From an uncultured Monoglobus sp. (lineage in GTDB: Bacteria > Bacillota > Clostridia > Monoglobales > Monoglobaceae), in the NCBI GenBank assembly GCA_947630505.1, contig CANRHV010000024.1, positions 1 through 36,757 of the forward strand: DNA of 36,757 nucleotides, in the 5' to 3' direction. Below, one piece after another: positions 16,515 through 23,567 of the stretch. Both the position numbers and the translations under genes were made by a program. Positions within the stretch are counted from its first letter, which is position 1; each line of letters opens with the position of its first letter. The notes under the pieces were generated by a model. The model did not search any database, was not told the origin of the DNA, and saw only the letters and a list, made by a program, of their open reading frames with translations.

Positions 16515-17264
16515 ATGGCCGAAGTACTGCTTAAAGTGAAGGACCTTGTGAAACAATTCGACGGCGGCACGGTGCTTGACGGCATCAGCTTTGACGTGCG
16601 CCGCGGCGAGGTGATCGTCGTGGTGGGCTCGAGCGGCTGCGGCAAGAGCACGCTGCTCAGGTGTATCAACGCCCTTGAGCCGATACAGGGCGGCAGCGTG
16701 GAGCTCGGCGGAGAGCCCGTGGTGTACGGCAGCAAAAACCTCGCCAAAATGAGGCAGCGGATAGGAATGGTTTTCCAGAGCTACGACCTGTTCCCCCACA
16801 TGAACGTTATCGACAACATCCTGCTCGCGCCCCTGAAGGTGCAGAAGCGGAACAAGAGCGAGGCGCGCGCCGAGGCCATGGAGCTTTTAAAGCGCGTCGG
16901 CCTTGACGACAAGGCGGAGAGCTATCCGCGCCAGCTGTCGGGCGGACAGAAACAGAGAGTGGCGATCGTGCGCGCCCTGTGTATGCACCCGGTGCTGCTG
17001 CTGTTCGACGAGGTCACAGCGGCTCTCGACCCCGAGATGGTGCGCGAGGTGCTGGACGTTATGCTCGACCTAGCGGGGCAGGGCCGAACCATGATAATCG
17101 TCACCCACGAGATGCAGTTCGCGCGGGCGATAGCGGACAGAGTTCTGTTTATCGACAACGGAAAGATAGTCGAGGATTCGGATCCCGACACGTTCTTCGA
17201 GAACCCCAAGTCGGACAGAGCGAAACAATTTTTGAATATTTTTAATTTTGAAAGGAGCAAATAA
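16515..17264 (+). CDS. Polar amino-acid ABC transporter ATP-binding protein
   Basis: A 249-aa ATPase of the GlnQ/HisP family. Walker A GSSGCGKSTLLRC, Q-loop MVFQSYDLFPHM, signature LSGGQKQRVAIVRAL, Walker B LLLFDEVTAALDPE and switch His IVTHEM are all intact. ATG at 16515 after GGAGG at seven bases; an in-frame GTG/ATG upstream overlaps the permease and is not needed. Directly followed by the binding-protein gene with only two bases between. Confidence 0.96.
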   Translation: MAEVLLKVKDLVKQFDGGTVLDGISFDVRRGEVIVVVGSSGCGKSTLLRCINALEPIQGGSVELGGEPVVYGSKNLAKMRQRIGMVFQSYDLFPHMNVIDNILLAPLKVQKRNKSEARAEAMELLKRVGLDDKAESYPRQLSGGQKQRVAIVRALCMHPVLLLFDEVTAALDPEMVREVLDVMLDLAGQGRTMIIVTHEMQFARAIADRVLFIDNGKIVEDSDPDTFFENPKSDRAKQFLNIFNFERSK

Positions 17265-17266
17265 CT

Positions 17267-18154
17267 ATGAGAAATTTAAGAAGAATTGCGGCGGCGCTGC
17301 TGGCGCTGACTATGGTATTCGCGCTGGCGGCCTGCGGCTCAGGCGGCGGCAACACGGCAGGCGCCGACACGGCCGCGGACAAGGCGGACACATCGGCGAA
17401 ATACCGCACGCTTGACGAGATCAAAAAGGACGGCGAGATAAACATCGGCGTTTTCTCCGACAAGAACCCCTTCGGATATGTGGACGAGAACGGCGAGTAC
17501 CAAGGCTACGACGTGTATTTCGCCAACCGCATAGGCGAGGACCTGGGCGTTAAGGTGAACTTCGTCTCGACCGAGGCTGCCAACCGCATAGAGTATCTAC
17601 AGACCGGAAAGGTCGACGTTATACTCGCAAACTTCACGGTGACGCCCGAAAGAGCCGAGGAGGTAGACTTCGCGCTGCCATACATGAACGTGGCTTTGGG
17701 AGTTGTCTCGCCCGACAGCAGGATCATCACGAGCCTTGATGAGCTGACGGCCGACGATGAGGTCATAGTTATCTCGGGCACGACCGCCGAGACCTACCTC
17801 ACCGAGAACAACCCGGATATCAAACTCCAGAAATACGATACATACGCCAACGCCAAGAACGCGCTTGAGAACGGAAACGCGGCGGCATGGGCCAACGACA
17901 ACACCGAGGTCATAGCCTACGCGCTCCAGAACCCGGGCTACACCGTCGGCATACCCACGCTCGGCAGCAACGACACCATCGCGCCCGCGGTAACCAAGGG
18001 CAACGACACGCTGCTCAAGTGGCTGAACGACGAGATCGTGACGCTGGGAGAGGAAAACTTCTTCCACGCCGACTATGAGGAGACCCTGGTCGACACCTAC
18101 GGCACCGAATACGAGGAAAGCCTCGTGGTAGAAAGCGGCAACGTAGCAAAGTAG
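17267..18154 (+). CDS. Amino-acid-binding lipoprotein of the ABC importer
   Basis: A 295-aa family 3 extracellular solute-binding protein. The signal peptide MRNLRRIAAALLALTMVFAL ends in the lipobox LAAC with the lipidated Cys at 23, followed by a Gly/Ala/Asp-rich tether. The mature part shows INIGVFSDKNPFGYVDENGEYQGYDV and ILANFTVTPERAEEVDFALPYM, typical of polar amino-acid binders such as the PEB1/cystine/glutamate group; the ligand is uncertain. ATG at 17267 after AAAGGAG. The stop codon TAG (18152-18154) is the first TAG of a five-unit 7-base-period array in repeat R4. Confidence 0.93.
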   Translation: MRNLRRIAAALLALTMVFALAACGSGGGNTAGADTAADKADTSAKYRTLDEIKKDGEINIGVFSDKNPFGYVDENGEYQGYDVYFANRIGEDLGVKVNFVSTEAANRIEYLQTGKVDVILANFTVTPERAEEVDFALPYMNVALGVVSPDSRIITSLDELTADDEVIVISGTTAETYLTENNPDIKLQKYDTYANAKNALENGNAAAWANDNTEVIAYALQNPGYTVGIPTLGSNDTIAPAVTKGNDTLLKWLNDEIVTLGEENFFHADYEETLVDTYGTEYEESLVVESGNVAK

Positions 18155-18475
18155 CGATTAGTGATTAGCGAATAGCGAATAGGACGGGCGGCAGATTGCC
18201 GCCCCTACAGGTTTCATCACACCGTAGGGGCGGATATCATCCGCCCGTTTGCCTCGCCCCTTGGGGAGAGGTGGCAGGCGAAGCCTGACGGAGAGGGGTT
18301 AACGTAGGAACTAGGAAATAGCAACTAGTAACTAGGGTTACCCCTTTCAGTCACCTTCGGTGACAGATCTCCCCAAGGGGCGAGCCGGGACGCCGGGGTC
18401 GTCGTCCCATACGGCAAAAGTGCGCAAAATGTTGTAGGGGACGGCGCCCTCGACGTCCCGTCCCCTTTTGGATTT
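18152..18475. repeat. Dispersed hairpin repeat, copy R4, with two TAG-heptad arrays
   Basis: This 334-base gap has no gene. Array one: TAG at 18152, 18159, 18166, 18173, 18180. Then come GGGCGGCA/TGCCGCCC and GGGCGGAT/ATCCGCCC hairpins joined by CCCCTAC...GTAGGGG, followed by TTTGCCTCGCCCCTTGGGGAGAG and GGCAGGCgaaGCCTGAC (18273-18289). Array two: TAG at 18305, 18312, 18319, 18326, 18333. The right arm mirrors the left: CCCCTTTCAGTC, GTCACCttcGGTGAC (18350-18364), CTCCCCAAGGGGCGAGCC. It ends with the tail GGGACGCCGGGGTCGTCG and a hairpin GGGGACGG...CCGTCCCC followed by TTTT (18438-18475), which could terminate the ABC operon. Confidence 0.88.
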
Positions 18476-18488
18476 AATTGGGAATTAT

Positions 18489-20240
18489 TTATTTTTTCAA
18501 ATTTATATACTCGGCTGTGTCGGTTATCGGTTCGAGACTTCCGTCTTTGTTCCACACGAACACCTTTATATGGTCGGCTTTCGCGTTGTTTTCAAGCGTG
18601 CCTTGTATATTCCTTCCGTCGTAATCCGCGATATAACTGTCGATCAGCGCGTCGTTTTTGTCATAAAGCGCCACGTATACCTTTGATTTCTGCTTTTTGG
18701 TCGGCTCAACCAGATTGTCAAGATTTGTGCTTATCTCGATCCTGTCATTTTGAACAACGACCTCGCTCACGGGCATATCGTAGTTATAGTGAATAGAAGC
18801 ATTGAGAAGCGGCTCATTATATGTGCCCATTTTTATATTATTCCACTCCTGCTCCGTTCCTATATAATATACGTCTTTCAAACCGGTGCAGTCCTTAAAC
18901 GCACCACCGTCAATTCTTGTCACGCTGTTTGATAAAGTCACGCTTGTTAAATCAGTATTGCCACTAAACGCATCTTCATCGATCCATGTCACACTGTCGG
19001 GTATATTTAGGCTTGTTATTCCTTTACAGTAGTAAAACGCACCATCGCCAATCTTTGTCACGCCGTTGGGTATATCGACATTTCCCGGCGTGATGTGGCA
19101 GCGCTGAAAAGCACTGTTGCCTATATACTTTAAATTTTTAGGCAAATTGACTTCCGAACCGTAAAAAGCACTATTTTCAACCCTCTCTACGCTGTCGGGC
19201 AGTATTACTTTATCCGCGCCCGGGTGAGCGTACCGATACCCGAAAAATTCGGAACAAATCGATCTCGTTCCTTCTTTTATTTCAACAACAGTCGGAACAG
19301 GATAGCCTTTATAACCGAAAGCAATATCCCCTATATAAACAACTCCGTCGGGTTGATTATCATACCATGGAAGAGTGCCGTCACTCTCATAACTTTGACC
19401 TTCTATGCTGATCAGACCGGAAGGGAATTTAATATCGGCCAATTTCCTGCAATACGGCAAGATCGTGCCTATATACTTCACGCTATCAGGAAAAACAAGT
19501 TTGGTGATATTTTCATTATGCTCGATGGATCCCGGCCATTCTTGTGATTCTTTCGCAAATATTTCGTCGGCGACAACTCTCACTCCGTCGGGTATTATTA
19601 CCTCTTTGCCGCTGCCCGTATATTCGACAAGTATATCGTCTCCCAAAAATCTAAAATCGCCCTTTTGACTTATTAAAGGTGTTCCCTTAAAAGCAAATAG
19701 ACCGATATTCGTTAGGCTTTGGGGAATATTCATCTTTTTAAGCTTTGAGCATCCTTCAAAAGCGCATTCACTTATTCCCTCCAATGTGTCGGGCAAATTA
19801 ACCTCCGACAAATTTACGCAGCCCGAAAAAGCATATGAACCTATATAGGTTAATTCGTCGGGTAAATTAACTTTTGACAGATTGACGCAGCCCGAAAAAG
19901 CAGAAGATCCTATATCGTTTAATTCATCGGGCAAATTAACTTCCGACAAATTCACGCAGTCCTTAAACGCGCCGGAACCTATATAAGTTAGTTCAGCGGG
20001 CAAGGCCAACTTTTTTATAGCGGTCACATAGTCTTTCCATGGTGCGGTTCGTCCGTAACCCGACATATCATACATTGAACCGTAGCCGCTGATCGTCAGA
20101 GTTCCGTCCGAGTCAAACTCCCATGTCAAATCCATGCCGCATTCGCCGCTGTCTATTATTGACGCGGCGCTTGCGGGGGTGAATGTCAGCAGCGCGCAAA
20201 GCATTGCTAATACCATACTTAAACATAAAATCCTTTTCAT
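18489..20240 (-). CDS. Secreted leucine-rich-repeat (BspA-type) surface protein
   Basis: A 583-aa exported protein. Signal peptide MKRILCLSMVLAMLCALLTF with a cleavage site near ASAAS. Residues ~30-75 form the GxCGxxLTWEFDSDGTLTISG module commonly preceding these repeats. The bulk is LRR_5 repeats of the form LPDELxxIGSxAFxGCVNLSEVN, at least nine copies. Residues ~485-583 form a C-terminal module (VALYDKNDALIDSYIADYDG ... IKVFVWNKDGSLEPI) resembling the end of the pectate lyase at 1-2607. Function is unknown: probably surface binding or adhesion. ATG at 20240 after AAGGAGG; an upstream in-frame start (20282) lies inside the leader terminator and is rejected. Expression likely passes through the structured leader at 20241-20432. 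Confidence 0.9.
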   Translation of the reverse strand: MKRILCLSMVLAMLCALLTFTPASAASIIDSGECGMDLTWEFDSDGTLTISGYGSMYDMSGYGRTAPWKDYVTAIKKLALPAELTYIGSGAFKDCVNLSEVNLPDELNDIGSSAFSGCVNLSKVNLPDELTYIGSYAFSGCVNLSEVNLPDTLEGISECAFEGCSKLKKMNIPQSLTNIGLFAFKGTPLISQKGDFRFLGDDILVEYTGSGKEVIIPDGVRVVADEIFAKESQEWPGSIEHNENITKLVFPDSVKYIGTILPYCRKLADIKFPSGLISIEGQSYESDGTLPWYDNQPDGVVYIGDIAFGYKGYPVPTVVEIKEGTRSICSEFFGYRYAHPGADKVILPDSVERVENSAFYGSEVNLPKNLKYIGNSAFQRCHITPGNVDIPNGVTKIGDGAFYYCKGITSLNIPDSVTWIDEDAFSGNTDLTSVTLSNSVTRIDGGAFKDCTGLKDVYYIGTEQEWNNIKMGTYNEPLLNASIHYNYDMPVSEVVVQNDRIEISTNLDNLVEPTKKQKSKVYVALYDKNDALIDSYIADYDGRNIQGTLENNAKADHIKVFVWNKDGSLEPITDTAEYINLKK

Positions 20241-20432
20241 AAAAATATACCTCCTTGAAAAATAAAAAGTGTTTAGCCTCAATCGAAGCTAAACACGAAA
20301 AACACATAGCTCCGATTGTCGCCAAACAAATTTATCACAATTATTCCTGCATGTGAATAAAGAGCTTGCATTTTTGCCTAAAGGCATAAAAATACATGCT
20401 AAGAATAATCGCAATTATTAAATTTGTTTGGC
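20241..20432 (-). promoter_or_regulatory. Structured 5' leader with antiterminator/terminator pair (candidate cis-regulatory RNA)
   Basis: Starting a few bases after the promoter at 20439-20467, the transcript first folds into a ~112-nt hairpin (20432-20321). Its arms GCCAAACAAATTTA and TAAATTTGTTTGGC pair perfectly over 14 bp, with inner stems ATTATTC/GAATAAT, GCATG/CATGC and GCC/GGC. A 12-bp antiterminator follows: CAATCGGAGCTA (20318-20307) with TAGCTTCGATTG (20291-20280), one G-U pair. Its 3' arm overlaps the 5' arm of a terminator stem, so the two cannot form together. The start codon follows with AAGGAGG. The architecture is that of a riboswitch or attenuator; I do not recognise a known class. 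Pairing is seen; the regulatory role is inference. Confidence 0.7.
20264..20296 (-). terminator. Leader terminator upstream of the LRR gene
   Basis: GTGTTTAGC (20296-20288), ten-base loop, GCTAAACAC (20277-20269), then TTTTTATTTTT. A complete intrinsic terminator placed before the ribosome binding site, competing with the antiterminator stem. Confidence 0.82.
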
Positions 20433-20438
20433 ATTTTC

Positions 20439-20467
20439 ATTCTATCACATTATCCCCAAAAGGTCAA
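20439..20467 (-). promoter_or_regulatory. Sigma-A promoter of the LRR gene leader
   Basis: TTGACC (20467-20462), 17 bases, TAGAAT (20444-20439). The predicted start is about at the base of the long leader hairpin, which supports the leader as one RNA element. Confidence 0.8.
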
Positions 20468-20535
20468 TGCGGAATTTAAAAATATTCATTAATTTATATT
20501 TTTTGGAAATGATATTAGGGAAAGAGGTGGTTTTT

Positions 20536-21537
20536 ATGGAAACGCAGATACGCTGTGATCTGGCGTTGGAGGCAAAGGAAATGTACTCCGAGAGCGTGGA
20601 GCACGAGCCCGACATGAGCGGGATATCGGTGGACGAGTACACCGAGGCGGACATCATAAAGGTGACGCGGGTGGTGATAAACAGCCCGAAGGGCGAGCGG
20701 AGCCTGGGCAAGCCGATGGGCGACTATATCACTATCGAGATGCCCCAAAGGTTCTACGGCGAGCAGAAGATATACGAGGAGATGTGCCGCGTGTGCGCCA
20801 AGGAGCTCAAGTCGCTGACCGACAAATTTTTGAGCGGCGACGACGACGTTATACTTGTGGTGGGGCTCGGAAACCGAAACATAACGGCCGACGCGCTTGG
20901 GCCGAAAGTGATATCGTCGCTGATGATAACGCGGCACCTTAAGGAATACGTGCCCGACGAGATACAAAAGGGCGTGCGCTCGATATGCGGCATAGAGCCC
21001 GGGGTGCTGGGGCTGACCGGCATCGAGACCGGCGAGATAATCCGCGGCGTGACCGACAAGATAAAGCCCAAACTGGTCATCGCGATAGACGCGCTGTGCT
21101 CGCGCAAGATGGAGCGCGTCAACACGACGATACAGATCGCCGACACGGGGATAACCCCAGGCGAGGGCGTGGGCAACAAGCGAAAGGGCCTGAGCCGCGA
21201 AACTCTGGGCGTGCCGGTGATCGCTATCGGAGTTCCGACCGTGGTGGACGCCGCGACGATAGCGGGCGATACCCTCGACATGCTGGTGGACGCGGCCGAC
21301 GAGCGGAGCCGAATCAAGGACAAGCCCACCGCGAAGATCCTTAAAATAATCGGCGGCATGGCGGACGAGAAATACGAGCTGATACGCGAGGTGATAAAGC
21401 CGCGGTTCGGCAGCTTTATTGTGGCGCCCAAGGACGTTGACACCATAATCGGCGACATATCCTCGGTCGTGGCAAACGGAATAAACATCGCGGTCAATGA
21501 GGGCATAACCTTAAGCGATATTGACAGATACAGATAG
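20536..21537 (+). CDS. gpr: Germination protease Gpr (spore endopeptidase)
   Basis: Degrades small acid-soluble spore proteins during germination (peptidase family A25), after self-processing of an N-terminal propeptide. The 333-aa protein begins METQIRCDLALEAKEMY, like the RTDLAVEA region at the processing site of Bacillus Gpr, so the propeptide is short. Conserved blocks are ILVVGLGNRNITADALGP and VIAIDALCSRKMERVNTTIQ, which hold the Asp residues required in Bacillus Gpr, and the SSVVANGINIAVNEG end. ATG at 20536 after AAAGAGGTGG; 36 upstream codons of the open frame belong to the divergent leader region. A forespore sigma-G promoter is expected, but I could not find a convincing one. Marks the host as a spore former. 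Confidence 0.95.
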   Translation: METQIRCDLALEAKEMYSESVEHEPDMSGISVDEYTEADIIKVTRVVINSPKGERSLGKPMGDYITIEMPQRFYGEQKIYEEMCRVCAKELKSLTDKFLSGDDDVILVVGLGNRNITADALGPKVISSLMITRHLKEYVPDEIQKGVRSICGIEPGVLGLTGIETGEIIRGVTDKIKPKLVIAIDALCSRKMERVNTTIQIADTGITPGEGVGNKRKGLSRETLGVPVIAIGVPTVVDAATIAGDTLDMLVDAADERSRIKDKPTAKILKIIGGMADEKYELIREVIKPRFGSFIVAPKDVDTIIGDISSVVANGINIAVNEGITLSDIDRYR

Positions 21538-21553
21538 GCGCGAAAATCCGAGC

Positions 21554-21582
21554 TTGCAAACGCCCGAAAACTGTTGTATAAT
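21554..21582 (+). promoter_or_regulatory. Sigma-A promoter of dus
   Basis: TTGCAA (21554-21559), 17 bases, TATAAT (21577-21582), 40 bases before the dus start. Confidence 0.78.
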
Positions 21583-21622
21583 GATTTGAGTATCCTTCAA
21601 AAATATTTATGGAAGTGATGAC

Positions 21623-22594
21623 TTGAATCTTAAAATCGGAGGCATCGAGCTTGACGGCAACGTGCTGCTGGCGCCAATGGCGGGCGTCACGGACAAGGCC
21701 TTTCGGCTGATCGCGAAGCCCTTCGGCCCGTCTTTGATGTACACCGAGATGGTGTCGGGCAAGGGCCTGCTTTACAAAAACAAAAAGACCGAAGTGCTGC
21801 TCGAGGTCCTCGACGATGAAAAGCCCGTAGCGGCGCAGATCTTCGGACACGAGCCCGAGGTGATGGCAAAGATAGCCGAGGGCGCGCTCCGCAGCGGCGC
21901 CGACATGATCGACATCAACATGGGCTGCCCCGCGCCGAAAATAGTGAACAACGGCGACGGCTGCGCGCTGATGAAAGAGCCGCGCCTGGCCGGAGAAATA
22001 ATCAAAAGCGTGAAAAAAGCCGCGCCCTGCCCGGTGACGGTCAAGTTCCGCATGGGCTGGGACGGCGGCAGCGTGAACGCTGTGGAGTTCGCCAAGATCG
22101 CCGAACAGAGCGGCGCCGACGCGGTGACCGTCCACGGAAGGACGAGAACGCAGTTCTACTCCGGCGACGCCGACCTTGACATTATCAAACAAGTCAAGGC
22201 CGCAGTGAAAATTCCGGTCATCGGAAACGGCGACGTGCGCGACGGCGTATCGGCCAAAAAAATGCTCGAATACACAGGCTGCGACGGCGTGATGATCGGC
22301 AGAGCGGCGCAGGGCGACCCGTGGATCTTCGAGCGGATCAACGCGTACCTAAAAGACGGCGCCATTCTTTCTCCGCCATCGCTCAGGGAGCGGTGCGAGG
22401 TGGCGGCGCGGCACCTTGAGCTTTTGGTAAAATTCAAGGGAGAGCGGCGCGGCACCCTGGAGGGGCGCAAGCACATGGCTTGGTACTTCAAAGGAATACC
22501 CGGCGGCGCGGCGCTCAGAGAAAAAATAAACAAATGCGAGAGCTCCGCGGAGACTCTCGCTCTGATAAAATACGAAAATTTGATGCCTCGGTAA
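21623..22594 (+). CDS. dus: tRNA-dihydrouridine synthase
   Basis: FMN-dependent reduction of uridine to dihydrouridine in the D-loop of tRNAs. The 323-aa length and motifs fit bacterial DusB-like enzymes: VLLAPMAGVTDKAFR near the N-terminus, DMIDINMGCPAPKIVNNGDG with the catalytic Cys, VTVHGRTRTQFYSG, PVIGNGDVRDG and GVMIGRAAQGDPWIF. The start is TTG at 21623 with GGAAG seven bases upstream; the ATGs just before are out of frame. Own promoter at 21554-21582. Ends convergently with bofA, 13 bases apart. Confidence 0.95.
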   Translation: MNLKIGGIELDGNVLLAPMAGVTDKAFRLIAKPFGPSLMYTEMVSGKGLLYKNKKTEVLLEVLDDEKPVAAQIFGHEPEVMAKIAEGALRSGADMIDINMGCPAPKIVNNGDGCALMKEPRLAGEIIKSVKKAAPCPVTVKFRMGWDGGSVNAVEFAKIAEQSGADAVTVHGRTRTQFYSGDADLDIIKQVKAAVKIPVIGNGDVRDGVSAKKMLEYTGCDGVMIGRAAQGDPWIFERINAYLKDGAILSPPSLRERCEVAARHLELLVKFKGERRGTLEGRKHMAWYFKGIPGGAALREKINKCESSAETLALIKYENLMPR

Positions 22595-22607
22595 AACGGC
22601 GCGGCGC

Positions 22608-22874
22608 CTAAATTATCGAGGCCAGCACCCATAATATAACAAAACCCGGAATGCCGAACACCCCGATAGTCAATGCGTTGAACGGATTTATCGGCAGGTA
22701 CACCCCGGCCTTGGCGAAAATCAGGTTGAACGCGAAAATGCCGACCGCGCCCAGAGCGCAGCTTATAAGAAATCTTGCCGCCCATCCGAGCGGCTTTTTT
22801 AATATCCGAAACAGGACGATCAGCAGCCCCAAGCCGAATATATAAACCAAAATGCTGCGCATATCAAAGCTCAC
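22608..22874 (-). CDS. bofA: BofA-family sporulation membrane protein
   Basis: An 88-aa protein with three hydrophobic segments: the N-terminus (SILVYIFGLGLLIVLF), a Gly-rich middle (RFLISCALGAVGIFAFNLIF), and the C-terminal signature LPINPFNALTIGVFGIPGF. This is the pattern of BofA, which in Bacillus holds the SpoIVFB protease inactive and so delays pro-sigma-K processing in the mother cell. I took the GTG at 22874, with GGGGG eight bases upstream; an ATG at 22862 (84 aa) is a possible alternative. It lies 92 bases after fumarate hydratase beta on the same strand. The family is clear, the sporulation role inferred. Confidence 0.82.
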   Translation of the reverse strand: MSFDMRSILVYIFGLGLLIVLFRILKKPLGWAARFLISCALGAVGIFAFNLIFAKAGVYLPINPFNALTIGVFGIPGFVILWVLASII

Positions 22875-22966
22875 AGAACCAACCCCCAAGCAAGTTATAA
22901 TTAACTATATGCTTGTTCGGCTTTTAAAATTCTTAATTGTTTTTTTCAAATTCCTCATACACCGCA

Positions 22967-23554
22967 TTATTGCGTTTCATGATTTTTTTTTGAAACGGCA
23001 AGCAGTTCGTCGGTTGTCGGTATTTGCCTATATAAATTATTGCCCTTGGTGTCTATTATCACGGTGAGGGGGAAGTTTTCCACGGTCAGACGTCTGATCG
23101 CTTCGGCGCCCAGATCTTCGTAGGCCACGACCTCGGCCGAGGTCACGCACTTGGAGATCAGCGCGCCCGCGCCGCCTATGGCGCCGAAGTAGACCGCGCC
23201 GCATTCCGTCATGGCTTTAACGACCTCGTCGGAGCGCTCGCCCTTGCCTATCATTCCGGTGAGGCCTAGGCGTATCAGCGTCGGAGCGTAGGCGTCCATG
23301 CGTCCGCTTGTTGTGGGGCCGCAGGAGCCTATTACCCTGCCCGGCTTGGCCGGAGCAGGGCCCGCGTAGTATATAGTCTGATCTTTTATCTCTATCGGCA
23401 GCTTTTCGCCGCGCTCAAGCGCCTCGATCATTCTCTTGTGCGCCGCGTCGCGCGCGGTGTAGATCGTGCCGCTGAGCAGCACGCTGTCGCCCGCCTTTAA
23501 ATTTTTTATCTTATCCTTTGTTATCGGTGTGGTTATCTTGATCGCATCGCTCAT
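22967..23554 (-). CDS. fumB: Fumarate hydratase class I, C-terminal (beta) subunit
   Basis: The iron-sulfur fumarase of anaerobes is often two proteins; this 195-aa chain is the beta part, with LKAGDSVLLSGTIYTARDAAH near the N-terminus, VIGSCGPTTSGRMDAYAPTL as the substrate-binding signature, and YFGAIGGAGALISK. It catalyses fumarate/malate interconversion only together with an alpha subunit carrying the 4Fe-4S cluster. No alpha gene is adjacent: the upstream genes are a HAD hydrolase, hisB and hisD. Alternatively it could be a tartrate dehydratase beta subunit. ATG at 23554 with AAGGCGGG upstream, 13 bases after the HAD stop. Confidence 0.9.
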   Translation of the reverse strand: MSDAIKITTPITKDKIKNLKAGDSVLLSGTIYTARDAAHKRMIEALERGEKLPIEIKDQTIYYAGPAPAKPGRVIGSCGPTTSGRMDAYAPTLIRLGLTGMIGKGERSDEVVKAMTECGAVYFGAIGGAGALISKCVTSAEVVAYEDLGAEAIRRLTVENFPLTVIIDTKGNNLYRQIPTTDELLAVSKKNHETQ

Positions 23555-23567
23555 ATTATCCCGCCTT

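Noticed and set aside
18152-18340. CRISPR-like look of short regular repeats
   Set aside because: The period is 7 bases with 4-base variable parts, no 20-40-base direct repeats or spacers, and no cas genes.
20321-20432. Short leader peptide (ATG at ~20396 on the minus strand, about 18 codons, several Phe/Tyr)
   Set aside because: No ribosome binding site, the ORF lies inside the long hairpin, and the downstream gene has no link to aromatic amino acids.
20241-20432. Known riboswitch classes (c-di-GMP I and II, T-box, purine, SAM, fluoride)
   Set aside because: None of the conserved cores I remember is present; only the generic antiterminator/terminator layout is.
20438-20444. CATTCTA as a sigma-G -10 box for gpr
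   Set aside because: No GHATR-type -35 at the right spacing, and the same bases form the -10 of the opposite-strand promoter.
22595-22625. Bidirectional terminator between dus and bofA
   Set aside because: CCTCG/CGAGG and GGCGC/GCGCC can pair weakly, but there is no T-run and the stop codons lie inside it.
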